Source: Baylisascaris procyonis
Lineage: Eukaryota > Nematoda > Chromadorea > Rhabditida > Ascarididae
Reading direction: 5' to 3'
NCBI GenBank assembly: GCA_037389465.1
Contig: JAZARR010000174.1
Span: 1,240,001-1,304,000, forward strand
DNA length: 64,000 nucleotides
The notes under the pieces were generated by a model. That model was not told where the DNA came from. It worked only from the letters and a program-made list of their open reading frames with translations, and made no database searches. A program made the position numbers and the translations under genes. Position 1 is the first letter of the stretch. Every line of letters starts with the position of its first letter. Below are positions 18,055 through 27,893 of this stretch, piece after piece.

Positions 18055-18527
18055 CAGTTTAGTGAAAGGAACGCGAAATCGCTTATTGTTGCGCCTCTTT
18101 AGGCATGGCACGCTTCTCCCCTTGTAACAGAATTCAGTGAGATAAAATGTGAGACTGTTAACCCCTCAATTTTTAAGAGCACACATGGTAGCAGCCTATT
18201 TGGCTCATATTTTCACTTGCTATTCAGCACATAGTTGGGTTGCTAATGAATAGCATAATCAGATTATATAATAAAAATATGCTTTCAGACGTATGTATCG
18301 TGCCTGATAAATTACCATTATTTTTCATGACCATGGTGGCCTTAGCAACAATAATCGAAGATCGACTTGAAGACTCACCCAGACGGAAGAAACATCCACA
18401 CTTATCTACACGTTCTAACTAATCTCCAATGAATTTCTTGTAACAAAAGGATATTCAGAAACACCTCTACATCAAACACCTCCATCCATAACCAACACAT
18501 ACTTCACTGCTAAAAATGTGAGCAACA

Positions 18528-18687
18528 TCACCGTTTCAGAAGCACTTTCTGACATTTGCCTCGAATTGCCCATGTAAATTGAGTCCAATCCGTCTTTTTC
18601 CACATTTCACTCTCCAACTCGACCCCCGCATTCCATTCCGTTACTCGTACCTCATTCCCGATATCTACCAACGACAGCTCCGGTCCC
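18528..18687 (-). CDS. Gene A exon 6 (C-terminus and stop)
   Basis: 160 nt after acceptor TTTATAG, phase 2 in, ending in TGA. It encodes GNEVRVTEWNAG and a Trp-rich tail finishing KCQKVLLKR. Comparison with gene B exon 6 shows mainly synonymous or conservative changes over the last 40 codons and the same stop, which is strong evidence of coding constraint. Confidence 0.8.
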
Positions 18688-19707
18688 CTATAAAGAACAT
18701 ACGCTCGAGATTACAGCATATCCAAGTGATTGATAAATCAGACCCAGCAGTCAAACGATAATACAGCATATCTGATATCTCAGAAGGATACCGTTATCAC
18801 ATTAGCAGAGTAGAGCTTCTTAACACTATAAGAAACTTTCCACTAAAAATTGGACTGCTGGAAAACGAGGTTTCCCCTACGAACATAAAATTGCAACCGG
18901 CAAAGAGAAGCCATAACTCTACGTGAATTTGCTTGTGATCTTCTTCTGCTGGACCGTAATATGAGCGCAAATAAAACTACCTAATTTTACAAAATTAGTA
19001 GAAAATCCTCAGAACTTTGAAATATACCAAACGGTTAGCGACCAAAGACCTTCGCAGAGACGGCTCAATCGAACCTCACTTGGCAAATACGCCAAACATC
19101 GTATCAACGAAGGCACATATCAATCAAGCAAATGAATGCCGGACTCGATCACTGCATTTGGAGGATGGGCGAAAACAACATTCCCTATCCGTTCCCTCCC
19201 TTTGCCTAGCATTTTCTACTGTCGAAAGCGATTAAAGGCAGCGCTGCTTCCTACAAATCGAGTGATTTTTATGCAACAAGCAAATAAAAATCTATACCTC
19301 AGCCTTTCAGCGGCGATCTCATTCGCTTCAAAACAAAAGTGTGACTGCCCATCGCGACAGTGAAATAAGAATGTGCAGCCGAGTTCTGCTGCCACCCGCA
19401 TCAATGTTACAACGCAGTCACCATCCATCAACGAAAACGTTGATGCCATCTTATCACCAGGGTTCATACTGTAAGCTGTTTTATTACAATTTATACTATT
19501 TCAACAACCTAAACTTTCGATGTGTTTATAAAAATGTCGAGAATAAATTGAGATGGTTTTCTCATAAAGAGATAAAGTGTAACTCGAACCTTAAAAGATC
19601 ACTGAAGAAACACCACTCTGCTAAATAAAGCATGTTTTAGTGAACCAGCATGAAGTGATGTGAGAACCAAAACGTACATACTTGTGGTAAAAATTGAATG
19701 GACATAT

Positions 19708-19771
<64 letters not shown>

Positions 19772-22700
19772 GCTTACTGATTTCAGATACGATAACGACC
19801 GAAGAGTGCGCAATAAATAGTTATGTTATGATTGAAAAACCTCCAAAATATTTAAGAAAAAATTTGTTGTGCAAATTAATAGAGATAGAGTCCATATAGC
19901 AGTTCTTAGTTCACTCGAATTGAAACATTTTATCGGCCATACTACACAGACTGTAATTAATCGAACACCATCTCGTATTTCTTGACTAACTCCACTTTCG
20001 GGGACTTAAAAAATATGAGAATAGTTCAAGTACAAAAAGAAATAAATAATAAACACTCACCCGGAAGCGGTGATCGCATTTGCAGCCGCCATATACATAA
20101 AGGGATTATTAGTGGCAGCAGAAAGTAGAACAGCAGTATTCAATTGGTTGTTGACTCCACCAGGTGTAGGGACAGATCCGCTGGCAGCAACTCCTGCACT
20201 CCGAGAAGTACCCTCACTACTGCACTCTTCGCCATTCTAAAAAATCGTTTGTCATCTCCCAAAGAATAAAAGAATATCGCTACTCACCAATAACGATCAA
20301 ATGTCTCACTTGAATAAACACCGTTCGTGACTGACAAATCAAAACAGGAAAACCCATTCGCGTCTTCGCAGAGAGAATCAACAGTAACTGCTTTCGTTGC
20401 AAAAATCCAAATATGGAATATGCAGTATGCTTCCTGTTATTAGCTTCCTATGCCTGCATTGCTTGAAAAATATCCTATATACGACAGCAAAATGCATAAA
20501 ATAAGTGATGTGGGATCTTTTATCGTATTCATTAACAGGGTATATAAACTTCATCCAGTAACATTTTAGATGTAAAAAACGTTGTTGAGAAGACAATTTC
20601 CTGTCAATTTGAGAAATCAAAATTTTCTGGAACCAGCGGTACAATAGCAGTATTCAGTAAAGATAAAACAGGAACACGTTTGCCGTTGAGGAAGTAATGA
20701 AATGAAAAGCAGTAAGATTAAAACGACTTCCTTCCCCTTTTCTCCTCATCGCCTCGAATGTGAGAGAAACCCAAAAGTAGCTGTACGTTTTTATCGAGAT
20801 GTGACTATACGAATCTTGAATCTTTCTGGAAAATCCCAGAAAATTTTATTCGGGGAGAGTCATTAAACACTACAGCTAACATTGATCAACACAATTCCAC
20901 GTAAGCGTCATGGAGCTCAAAGCGCTTTTTCAGCTGTAAAATTTGGGATTTTCTTTTTTTCTGATTAGTTGGAACGCGGCCGTTCACTGCGAGGTGCATC
21001 CTCAAGAGTAAGTGACAGCAATCTTGATCACTCTGGAGTGGGGCAGTGGCGTGGAGAAACGCTCAGGCCACCACTCTCTGGCAACTTCGGCGAAGTTATA
21101 ATATTTGAAATAGAGCTTCATCATCAAAATGCGCTGTTGCAGTCACTTACCTGTTCTTAAAAAGTGAACGATTTTTTATGCTAGCAAGATTTAAAAAAAA
21201 ATGGCACGAAACGCGAAGGCGTAACGAAGATATCGATCGCGGAACAACGCATTGCTACTTCTAGGCCACCCCCGTAGTTTCACTGTAACGTCATCAATCT
21301 TCTATATGACAGTAAATCATATAAAAAATATTTTTTTTTTAAATTATAAACACATTAGAATAATGTGGGTTTGAGAAAGAAACACAAGAATCTGGAGCGC
21401 ATCAAACAGCAACAAACAATGTTTTATAAATCTTTGCAACTATTCTAGAATTATTCAAAAAAGGGAGGATTGTTACGATGAATGGTAGTGAAAGGAAGAA
21501 AAGGGTTTTATCTTGCTAAGCTCTACTTTTTGAAAGTTCCTTCAATTTTGAAAGTTTTACAAAGGAAAAATGATCCATATATCAAAAACTGTAAAAGTGT
21601 TGTACTCAAATAATACTGAGTAAAGTCTTTTATGCCACAACGTTAGTATAGACCTAGATGAATATGGTGCTCCGAGAAATGAAATTATGAAAAGAAAGAA
21701 AAAATTTTGAAGTCAAAAGCAGATATCACACGAGTATGAGCAGAGACGCAATAGGCGACTGTTAGGAGACTAGATAGTTGTTAAGAATGCAAGAAGTAAG
21801 ACGTGGATGGATTACCTATGAGAACAAATGGTGACCACGCTTCAGCCCTTATCCGCTGACGCGTGCACGTGAGTTATGCGCGGGCCAAATCTACTTCCTT
21901 TTGTTGCATTAGATTTGAAGAACTCGTTCATAATTTTATTTGCAAAATGTGTTTTATATTTTACAGCCTTGACAGCATACACACAGATGCCAAGTGCCAA
22001 AATAATCGAGGAGGAGAGATGATTTACTTTAATAGCAAGGCGAAGAGATTTGATAGGTACGGCCGAAAGACAATTCCTCTCTTTCCCCCACCCTCGTCGT
22101 TCAAACACTACGACCAGTTAAGGGAAAGTGGAAGGATAGCTCCTTCTCGTTTAAGCAGGACGAAAGAAAGAGAGCAGAAAAGTGGAAAAAACAAGAAAAT
22201 CTCAACAAAAACGCATTTGGAAAAACCTCTTCAATAGTGCTGTTGCATTCGGTGCTGTTCGCTGTTCCATCTTCTTCACCAGAGAAGCCGGCCGTTATAT
22301 TGATGACCTCTGAACTACGAGGAATCATCGCCAAAAAATTCATTGTCTTCTTCTGAAATTTATGACGTATAATGGTACTTTGCTGACAAGTGGTGCGATT
22401 TGGGGAGCGAGGTGAGAAGCGGAAGCTGGTTTAGTCAAAGGTACCATGCAATGTTTAACTAAGCTTCAACGCGAGAAGAGAGATTATATAGTTTTCGACA
22501 AAAACAGACGAAATCGAATGTTCAGCTCCCTGAAAATAATAACCATACAATATTATAGATATATGGCTATCATTCTAAATTATGATACTATCTCAATGCA
22601 TATTGCTGCGTTAGGTATGACGTTGCCGGAACAATTGGCGACGCCACATAATACCTCCCTATTGGACAGCATGCTGATATTAAAATCGAGTGATATTTAA

Positions 22701-24630
22701 AATAATTCATATAAAATAATCAACTATTTTAACTGATCATAAATGCATTCTAAAAATTACATCATCGGCACTTTTTTGTTGCTGTGAGAGTGCCGCACGA
22801 ACTGCAGTCAATCCATTGGTGGCACCCGGCTTCACCGTATTCATATAGATATCGTTCACGTTGTGTGCACCAGGCGAGTAACTTGTTGGACGATTTCGTT
22901 TCACATCCGACTGTGTAGACGTCTGCAAATTTGGAAATACTTGGTACAATTTAAGAAAGGCTTTCAATCCCAACTGCCTACTTCCTCTGACATCCATCTC
23001 TTTTCCGTCCCCTAACATCCTTCACATCTGTCTTAATCTCTTCCTCTAGCACAAATTAGTATATAACACCAAATAAATAAAATTACTGCCACTAAGCCGA
23101 AACTCTAACCATTTTGATAAAAGATAGCCTTTTATTTTATCGTTCTTTCATAGTTAATAAACAAAAACAAAACACTTTGAAGCGATTTCTTATTGAAGGA
23201 ACTATGTTCATTGAACGTTTTGAGCATTGAATGACTACACCTATGCATTTACTTATGCGGCTAAACAATTGCATTCTGAATCAAACATTCAATCGGTCGC
23301 GTTTTCACTTCTCATGTCAATTAAACATTTATAATGGAGTTGAACAGGAAAAGCATAAAGAAAACGAATCGAACTTACCCTAACGAACAGAAATGTGGGT
23401 AAATAAGAAATGCTTGCTACAAATTTTCATTTAAAGTGGGTTTCACTTTATGAAAATACTTTAGAAAACATCTGCTTTCATAATTAATGTTCTGCAAACA
23501 AGAAAAATAACAACTTTCCCGATTATAGTTTTCTTATGTAAAACGCTCCAGAATGCTGCAAAATCATTAAATTATTGCAGCGTTCTTAAATTACGGAAAG
23601 CAGAATCCTCGATAATTTCTCAATTATAAAATGACTTGATTTGCCACGTCATTTGCACAATAATCTACATACCGCATGGAGCCCATTCCTCAATCAAAAC
23701 GCCACCAACCAACTTTCCACGTGAACAACTAGAATTGTTCAGCTCGAAGTATATTAAAAACAGTTCAAAGCACCCTACCCCGCTATCCGTTGTTGCGCTT
23801 GCATCGCTGTGACGTTTCACACCACCAGCTTCTTGAGGTTCCAAGTCAGAGAATTCGGTGTTGCACGAGTCGCCTCTTGTGTCGAGCTGATTTTCGTCGT
23901 GACTAGGTGAGCTGGAAATACCAAGTTGTTCCTCCAGCCAGCTTTGTGTTGAACCGATCGATGTGTCTGTCAGCAACGAATCATCCATATTTGCATATGG
24001 ATCACTCGCTGGATTATTGGCTGCTTGCGCCTGCTGCTGCAGTGCAGTCCAATCACGACCCTTGAAGTGAATAGCCCTCAAATGACCCCACATCGTCTTC
24101 GTAGAGCTATCTTTGCGCTTTAGAATCTTTGCACAATGCACACATTGGACATTGCCGTCAGACAGCTTTAAAAAGTGATCCCACACGGTGGATGGCTTGA
24201 ACGGACGTCTCGAGCGACGCAAATCGCTTGATCCGTGATGCAGTCCATTCACGGCTGTCATTCCGGCTGGAGGTGTAATCACCTGGGCAAGTACATCATG
24301 TGGCAGCCCTGATGGCATCGAGCCTTCACCGGCCATGGTCGCGCCTGGAAGCATTACGTTCTGTTGGCCAGTACGCATCGCAGAATTAGGCAGTAGACAA
24401 TCTTCGATTTTCGGCGCCATTAATGAACATACAGAAGGTGGCATTATTCCCGAACCAAGAGCCGCTCCATTTGAAACAACCGGACTTGAACTGTCATTCG
24501 ACATTAGACCATGATGAGTGGGAAAGGCCGGAGTTGACAAACTCTGCATTAGATGACTCTGAGTTGCTGGACTTGGTGTATTACTGTTTGACGATAACGT
24601 GGCTGGAGTGGGTGGCGATGAAGTTGTCAT
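18528..24630 (-). CDS. BED zinc-finger gene A, six-exon model
   Basis: Whole-gene model, joined on the minus strand as 24630-23779, 22922-22761, 22352-22227, 20236-20061, 19468-19298 and 18687-18528. Predicted product is 548 aa. All exon junctions are GT/AG and every phase agrees (0,0,0,2,2). Residues 1-140 are Ser/Thr/Pro/Met-rich. A BED finger lies at about 143-192, with Trp150, Cys163, Cys166, His183 and His188, flanked by basic runs (RRSRR, KRK). Residues 195-284 are Gln-rich then acidic. Residues 381-548 form a C-terminal region I do not recognise. BED fingers bind DNA and occur in hAT transposases and chromatin regulators; no hAT transposase catalytic region is visible, so a host regulator is inferred. 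Gene B is a same-strand paralogue with the same architecture. The ATG is the first after a TTTAG acceptor-like site, so a 5' untranslated or upstream exon is likely. Confidence 0.85.
19298..19468 (-). CDS. Gene A exon 5
   Basis: 171 nt, acceptor CTTACAG, donor CTGAG|GTATAG, phase 2 in and 2 out. It encodes MNPGDKMASTFSLMDGD followed by a Cys-containing segment (AELGCTFLFHCRDGQ) and ends EIAAERLR. Because both phases are 2, skipping the exon would keep the frame, so it could be an alternative cassette. It is identical in gene B. A plus-strand ORF over the same bases is its shadow. Confidence 0.75.
19704..19771. repeat. (AT)n microsatellite in gene A intron 4
   Basis: Interrupted AT run (two AA breaks). 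Its counterpart in gene B is longer and unbroken. Confidence 0.95.
20061..20236 (-). CDS. Gene A exon 4
   Basis: 176 nt between acceptor TTTTTTAG and donor CCGG|GTGAGT, phase 0 in and phase 2 out. It encodes a Ser/Gly/Ala/Asn-rich segment ending AAANAITASG. It is too short and interrupted to appear as a long ORF. It is identical at nucleotide level to gene B exon 4 and lies in a near-identical tract of about 1 kb. Confidence 0.8.
22227..22352 (-). CDS. Gene A exon 3
   Basis: 42 codons, from acceptor AAATTTCAG to donor GAG|GTTTTT, phase 0 to 0. The donor is weak, but a GAG|GTT donor is kept in gene B despite a length difference. It encodes MNFLAMIP and an EVINITAGFSGEEDGTANS segment, followed by an insertion (around TECNST) missing from B, so this exon is five codons longer than its counterpart. 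Confidence 0.8.
22761..22922 (-). CDS. Gene A exon 2
   Basis: 54 codons between acceptor ATTTGCAG and donor GAT|GTAATT, phase 0 to 0. It encodes a basic stretch (VKRNRP) and the segment GLTAVRAALSQQQ, both conserved in gene B, where the exon is also 162 nt. Most differences between copies lie in the middle. Confidence 0.85.
23779..24630 (-). CDS. Gene A exon 1 (N-terminus and BED finger)
   Basis: 284 codons from the ATG to donor GGG|GTAGGG, phase 0. It encodes the whole BED finger: Trp-Asp-His-Phe, then Cys-x2-Cys, then His-x4-His. The matching exon in gene B is exactly the same length (852 nt). The half before the finger has diverged between copies, while the finger and the part after it are almost identical. 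An in-frame TAG lies seven codons upstream and forms part of a TTTAG acceptor-like site. Confidence 0.9.
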
Positions 24631-26371
24631 TTCCGTTACGCAAATAAGCTAAATGCGACGAACAGATCAAATGTGACTGAAATTAACTGAGAAATCCATA
24701 ATTCGGTAGCGATATCCTAAAAACATAAATGAATAAACTCATCTGCACACTCGAAAACGGCTATCGTATACAAAATGGGGTAAGAGCTTGTGATACGTGC
24801 AATGATTATGCTTATTAGCTATTTTACTTTAACGATTAATAAGACAAGGACAATGACCATCCCCCCGTCGTTGAATATCTATCTAGGCATAGAAACTTTT
24901 TGTCTCCAATTTTCGTCAACAGTTGTTTGGAAGATGAAGGACGGATGTGAAGTTTAGAGGATGTTCACACACTAAATATTGGATCTATTTTCAGTTGTAC
25001 CGATGCAAAGAAGTCCCGAGGCATTCTTCAAATATCATATAAGGGGGCTGAACGTCGTACAAATGGATGCTGATGAAAACAAAATTGGCAATCGAATTTA
25101 GCCTGATCACAATTTTCACTTCCTAATACAAATGCCCTCTTAATGAGAAAAAGGAATTTTGCACGAAGGAATTTTATTTTCTGGATGCTTTTTCTCCCTT
25201 AAAGAACAATAACGTTCAATGGATGTACGCCTCAATTACACCACCTACATTTTTCTCATCAACAACATTTTAAATTTTGACCGAGGAAACTGAAACAAGT
25301 GTTACTCGAAAGTTTGAGTTTGTTGCTTTTTTTCTGCATCTGTTTGGAGCATTTTGTACGGCTATCGAGATTCCCATCGTTCACTGATTACGTATGTGCG
25401 ATTCTATTCTTTACATCGTTTTTAATCTCGTTATTAACAGATGCCTGTTAAGAAATGTGTGTCTCGCATATTCAAATAAAGCAATTAAATTCATTTCGGC
25501 ATTTATCACAAACATTATAGGTTCGGTGACTATTGTAGTCAACAGTTCAGGTAAGAGATTCTCAAATAGGAAATAAACTTTCATAAATCGTCAATAAATA
25601 ATGGCACACCTGCTCTAACGACATCCATATTTTAAGCTTCGACTGACCGTCTCTTCAAATGTTTCTTTTTATTCGACTGGTGTACAGGGAAAAATCCAAT
25701 CGCTGTAATATATGTGCAAGCATTTCTTTAAACTTTCATATAACTGCGTTAAATTCTCCTTCAATTTGTAAATTATTTGAACGATGGCAGTAAAAGTCAA
25801 TTATTTTATGATGTGTTATACTACCCAGTTTGATTAACACTTTGTCTTGGATGGCTAAAGACTTGAAATTTGTCGGCAGACAGAGAGTGGACATATGCAC
25901 ATACACAAATAGACGCGCTGACACGACGCTTCAACAAAAGCTTTGCAAGTGTAAATTTGCGAAAAAAGCATTAAAATGCTGAAAACGAACTCAGGAAATA
26001 GGCATCGGCCGATTATTTTTTTCATAGCCGCACACAACACATCCTATCGGTTAACTGTGAGATAACTGCTATTAGGGCCAATCATTAAAGTCGCTAACCA
26101 TAAAGCATCACTTTTATACTTAATAAATGAAAGCAACTGACACAACAATTAAGCACAACTCTTTACAGAGTGGGAGCGATCTGATAGAGGTAGTATATAG
26201 TGTTTATTCAGAAAATGAGGCCATATTTATGGATATGAAATAGGAACGAAACACGATGAGACCCGCCACACAAGGCCAGCCGAGTCGACAAGAAAGTGAA
26301 AGAGTGAAGCGCAGGCAGCGTGAGCAGCGTGAACGCAAATGCACGCACCGCTCCTTACGCGACGGGGCTAA
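24631..26371. other. 5' flank of gene A
   Basis: AT-rich. Probably contains 5' untranslated exon(s), since the ATG lies just after an acceptor-like site. None could be defined. Confidence 0.5.
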
Positions 26372-26477
26372 CCCCGCGGGGAGGGAGAGAGCATGCCAAA
26401 GTGGAGGGCTGACAGGCTTCTAGAGAGATCAGCACGCGGGGCGCTACTCGATGATTCAGCGCGAGAGCGCCCCGCGT
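26372..26477. promoter_or_regulatory. CpG-rich palindromic element upstream of gene A
   Basis: A GC-rich island in AT-rich DNA, about 1.8 kb upstream of gene A's ATG. It contains the self-complementary CCCCGCGGGG (26372-26381) and, 52 nt further on, a perfect 12-bp inverted repeat ACGCGGGGCGCT (26434-26445) / AGCGCCCCGCGT (26466-26477) with a 20-nt loop. The same arrangement precedes gene B. Promoter, enhancer or structured 5' leader are all possible. The role is inferred from conservation and position. Confidence 0.5.
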
Positions 26478-27271
26478 TATCGGTTGGTCGCGTTGCTCCA
26501 TCTCCCCGCCTCATAGTTGTGTGCGAATATTTCTTTCGGGCCCTCAACCGATCGAACGGGGCTTATTTCTGGCTTACACCGATACGCAACATAGCACCCA
26601 TATAAACGCGGCTTAATGCTATCATTTATGTCTAGTAGATTTCGCTCTTTTAGGAGTTATTTCGATTCGCTGTTTTTAGAGAGGAATAGCGAATTTCGAC
26701 TGCCATTTTGCATATTACTTGTATGTTAGTATCACTAAAAAAGTTTTATGCCAAGAACTTTCATTTCCGGTTTAATCTGCAGCTGCATAATTACCATATA
26801 GCTTTTAGCAAACTCTTTGGGATATTTTCAAGCCCGACGTTTGTTTCACTGATTCAGTAGATGGCCGACCGGTCAAGTCGTAACTAGATATGGAAAAAAC
26901 TAAACTTTAACCTTCATGAAAGAGCAAAGATTGCGTGATTTGTATTCAATGATGCACATAGATGCGGCCACAGCGGTGTTATTCACGGGGTGGTAAACTT
27001 TAATTTTATTTACTTCACGTATTGAGGTCACACTGCTCCTAGAGTACCTATTACCAGGTTACTCTTAGATAAAAGTAATTGTAGCGTTGAACGTATAAGA
27101 GGAATTAGTTTATTACAACAGCAGACATCAGTGAGCATCGAAACGTTGGATTGTGACTCGTCATCGTTCATCAATCGGGTTCACTCGCTTTTTTGGCTTT
27201 CATTCTTTTTTCCCCTCAAATACATGAAAATATGCTACGAAAAATGTAAAAATAAAATAAACACGGTTGTT

Positions 27272-27347
27272 TAACACCTAAAATGTTGTTTATAACACCT
27301 AAAATGACACCTAAGGAAATATTGTTTATAAAGTAACACCTAAAATG
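27272..27347. repeat. Short repeats of AACACCTAAAATG
   Basis: The 13-mer occurs at 27273, 27294 and 27335, with a partial copy at 27307 and the filler TTGTTTATAA repeated between copies. Confidence 0.8.
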
Positions 27348-27845
27348 AAAAGGCAGGTTGAAAAACCCTCGAAAAAGCACTGCTGGTAACTATTAGTACT
27401 TTTCTTTGGTACCATAATACCACTAGCATTAGTACTGTGCTGTGGCAGTAACAATTAGTAACTCGTAACAGTGAGGCGTACAACCAGTATTGTGGCATTA
27501 TTAATATCTGATAAAGCAACGGGTTCCATTCCATAGGGGGACAAATTGTGAACACTGAGATCGAAAAATGAATAAGAGAGCGCTTTTACATGGCATTAAA
27601 GGATTTATTTAGAAGTTTTTTGTTTTGGTTTTTTAAAGTCATATTTCTTTTATATGCAAGAGCATTAAAACGACGTGTACAACAAAGTGAACAGCTGTTA
27701 CTGATGTATTGAAGTTGTTTACATCAGAAAAATGTTTGTTTTCAGACATTTTCATTCCCTACTTCTATTGAATTAAATATTCGCATATATTTATGTATTA
27801 AGAATGGAAAATAAATTTCAACAACAATATGATTGAGAACTTCAA

Positions 27846-27893
27846 TTATTGAAAGCTTTAATTAAATTGATTGAAAGCTTTAATTAAATAGAG
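27846..27893. repeat. Short tandem duplication
   Basis: ATTGAAAGCTTTAATTAAAT occurs twice, about 24 bp apart. Confidence 0.75.

Larger units (their letters stand above)
15476..18527. other. Region downstream of gene A
   Basis: No gene seen. 16420-16600 resembles 30620-30780 downstream of gene B. Also holds the polypurine tract and a G-quadruplex motif. Gene A's poly(A) site is probably here but could not be placed. Confidence 0.55.
19265..20258. repeat. Near-identical duplicated tract, copy A
   Basis: Covers exons 4 and 5 of gene A, the intron between them, and short intronic flanks. It matches 35031-36054. I saw three single-base differences (ACTGATTT/ACTCATTT, GTGCGCAA/GTGCGTAA, AATAGTTC/AATACTTC) plus the (AT)n length. 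Similarity stops abruptly at both ends. Confidence 0.9.

Noticed and set aside
21863..22237. 124-codon plus-strand ORF
   Set aside because: Lies in gene A intron 3 and the edge of exon 3, antisense, with no counterpart in gene B.
26393..26605. Arg/Ala-rich ORF in the CpG-rich element (and another at 43914-44102)
   Set aside because: The frame is not shared between the two copies of the element, whereas the palindromes are, so conservation is at DNA or RNA level.
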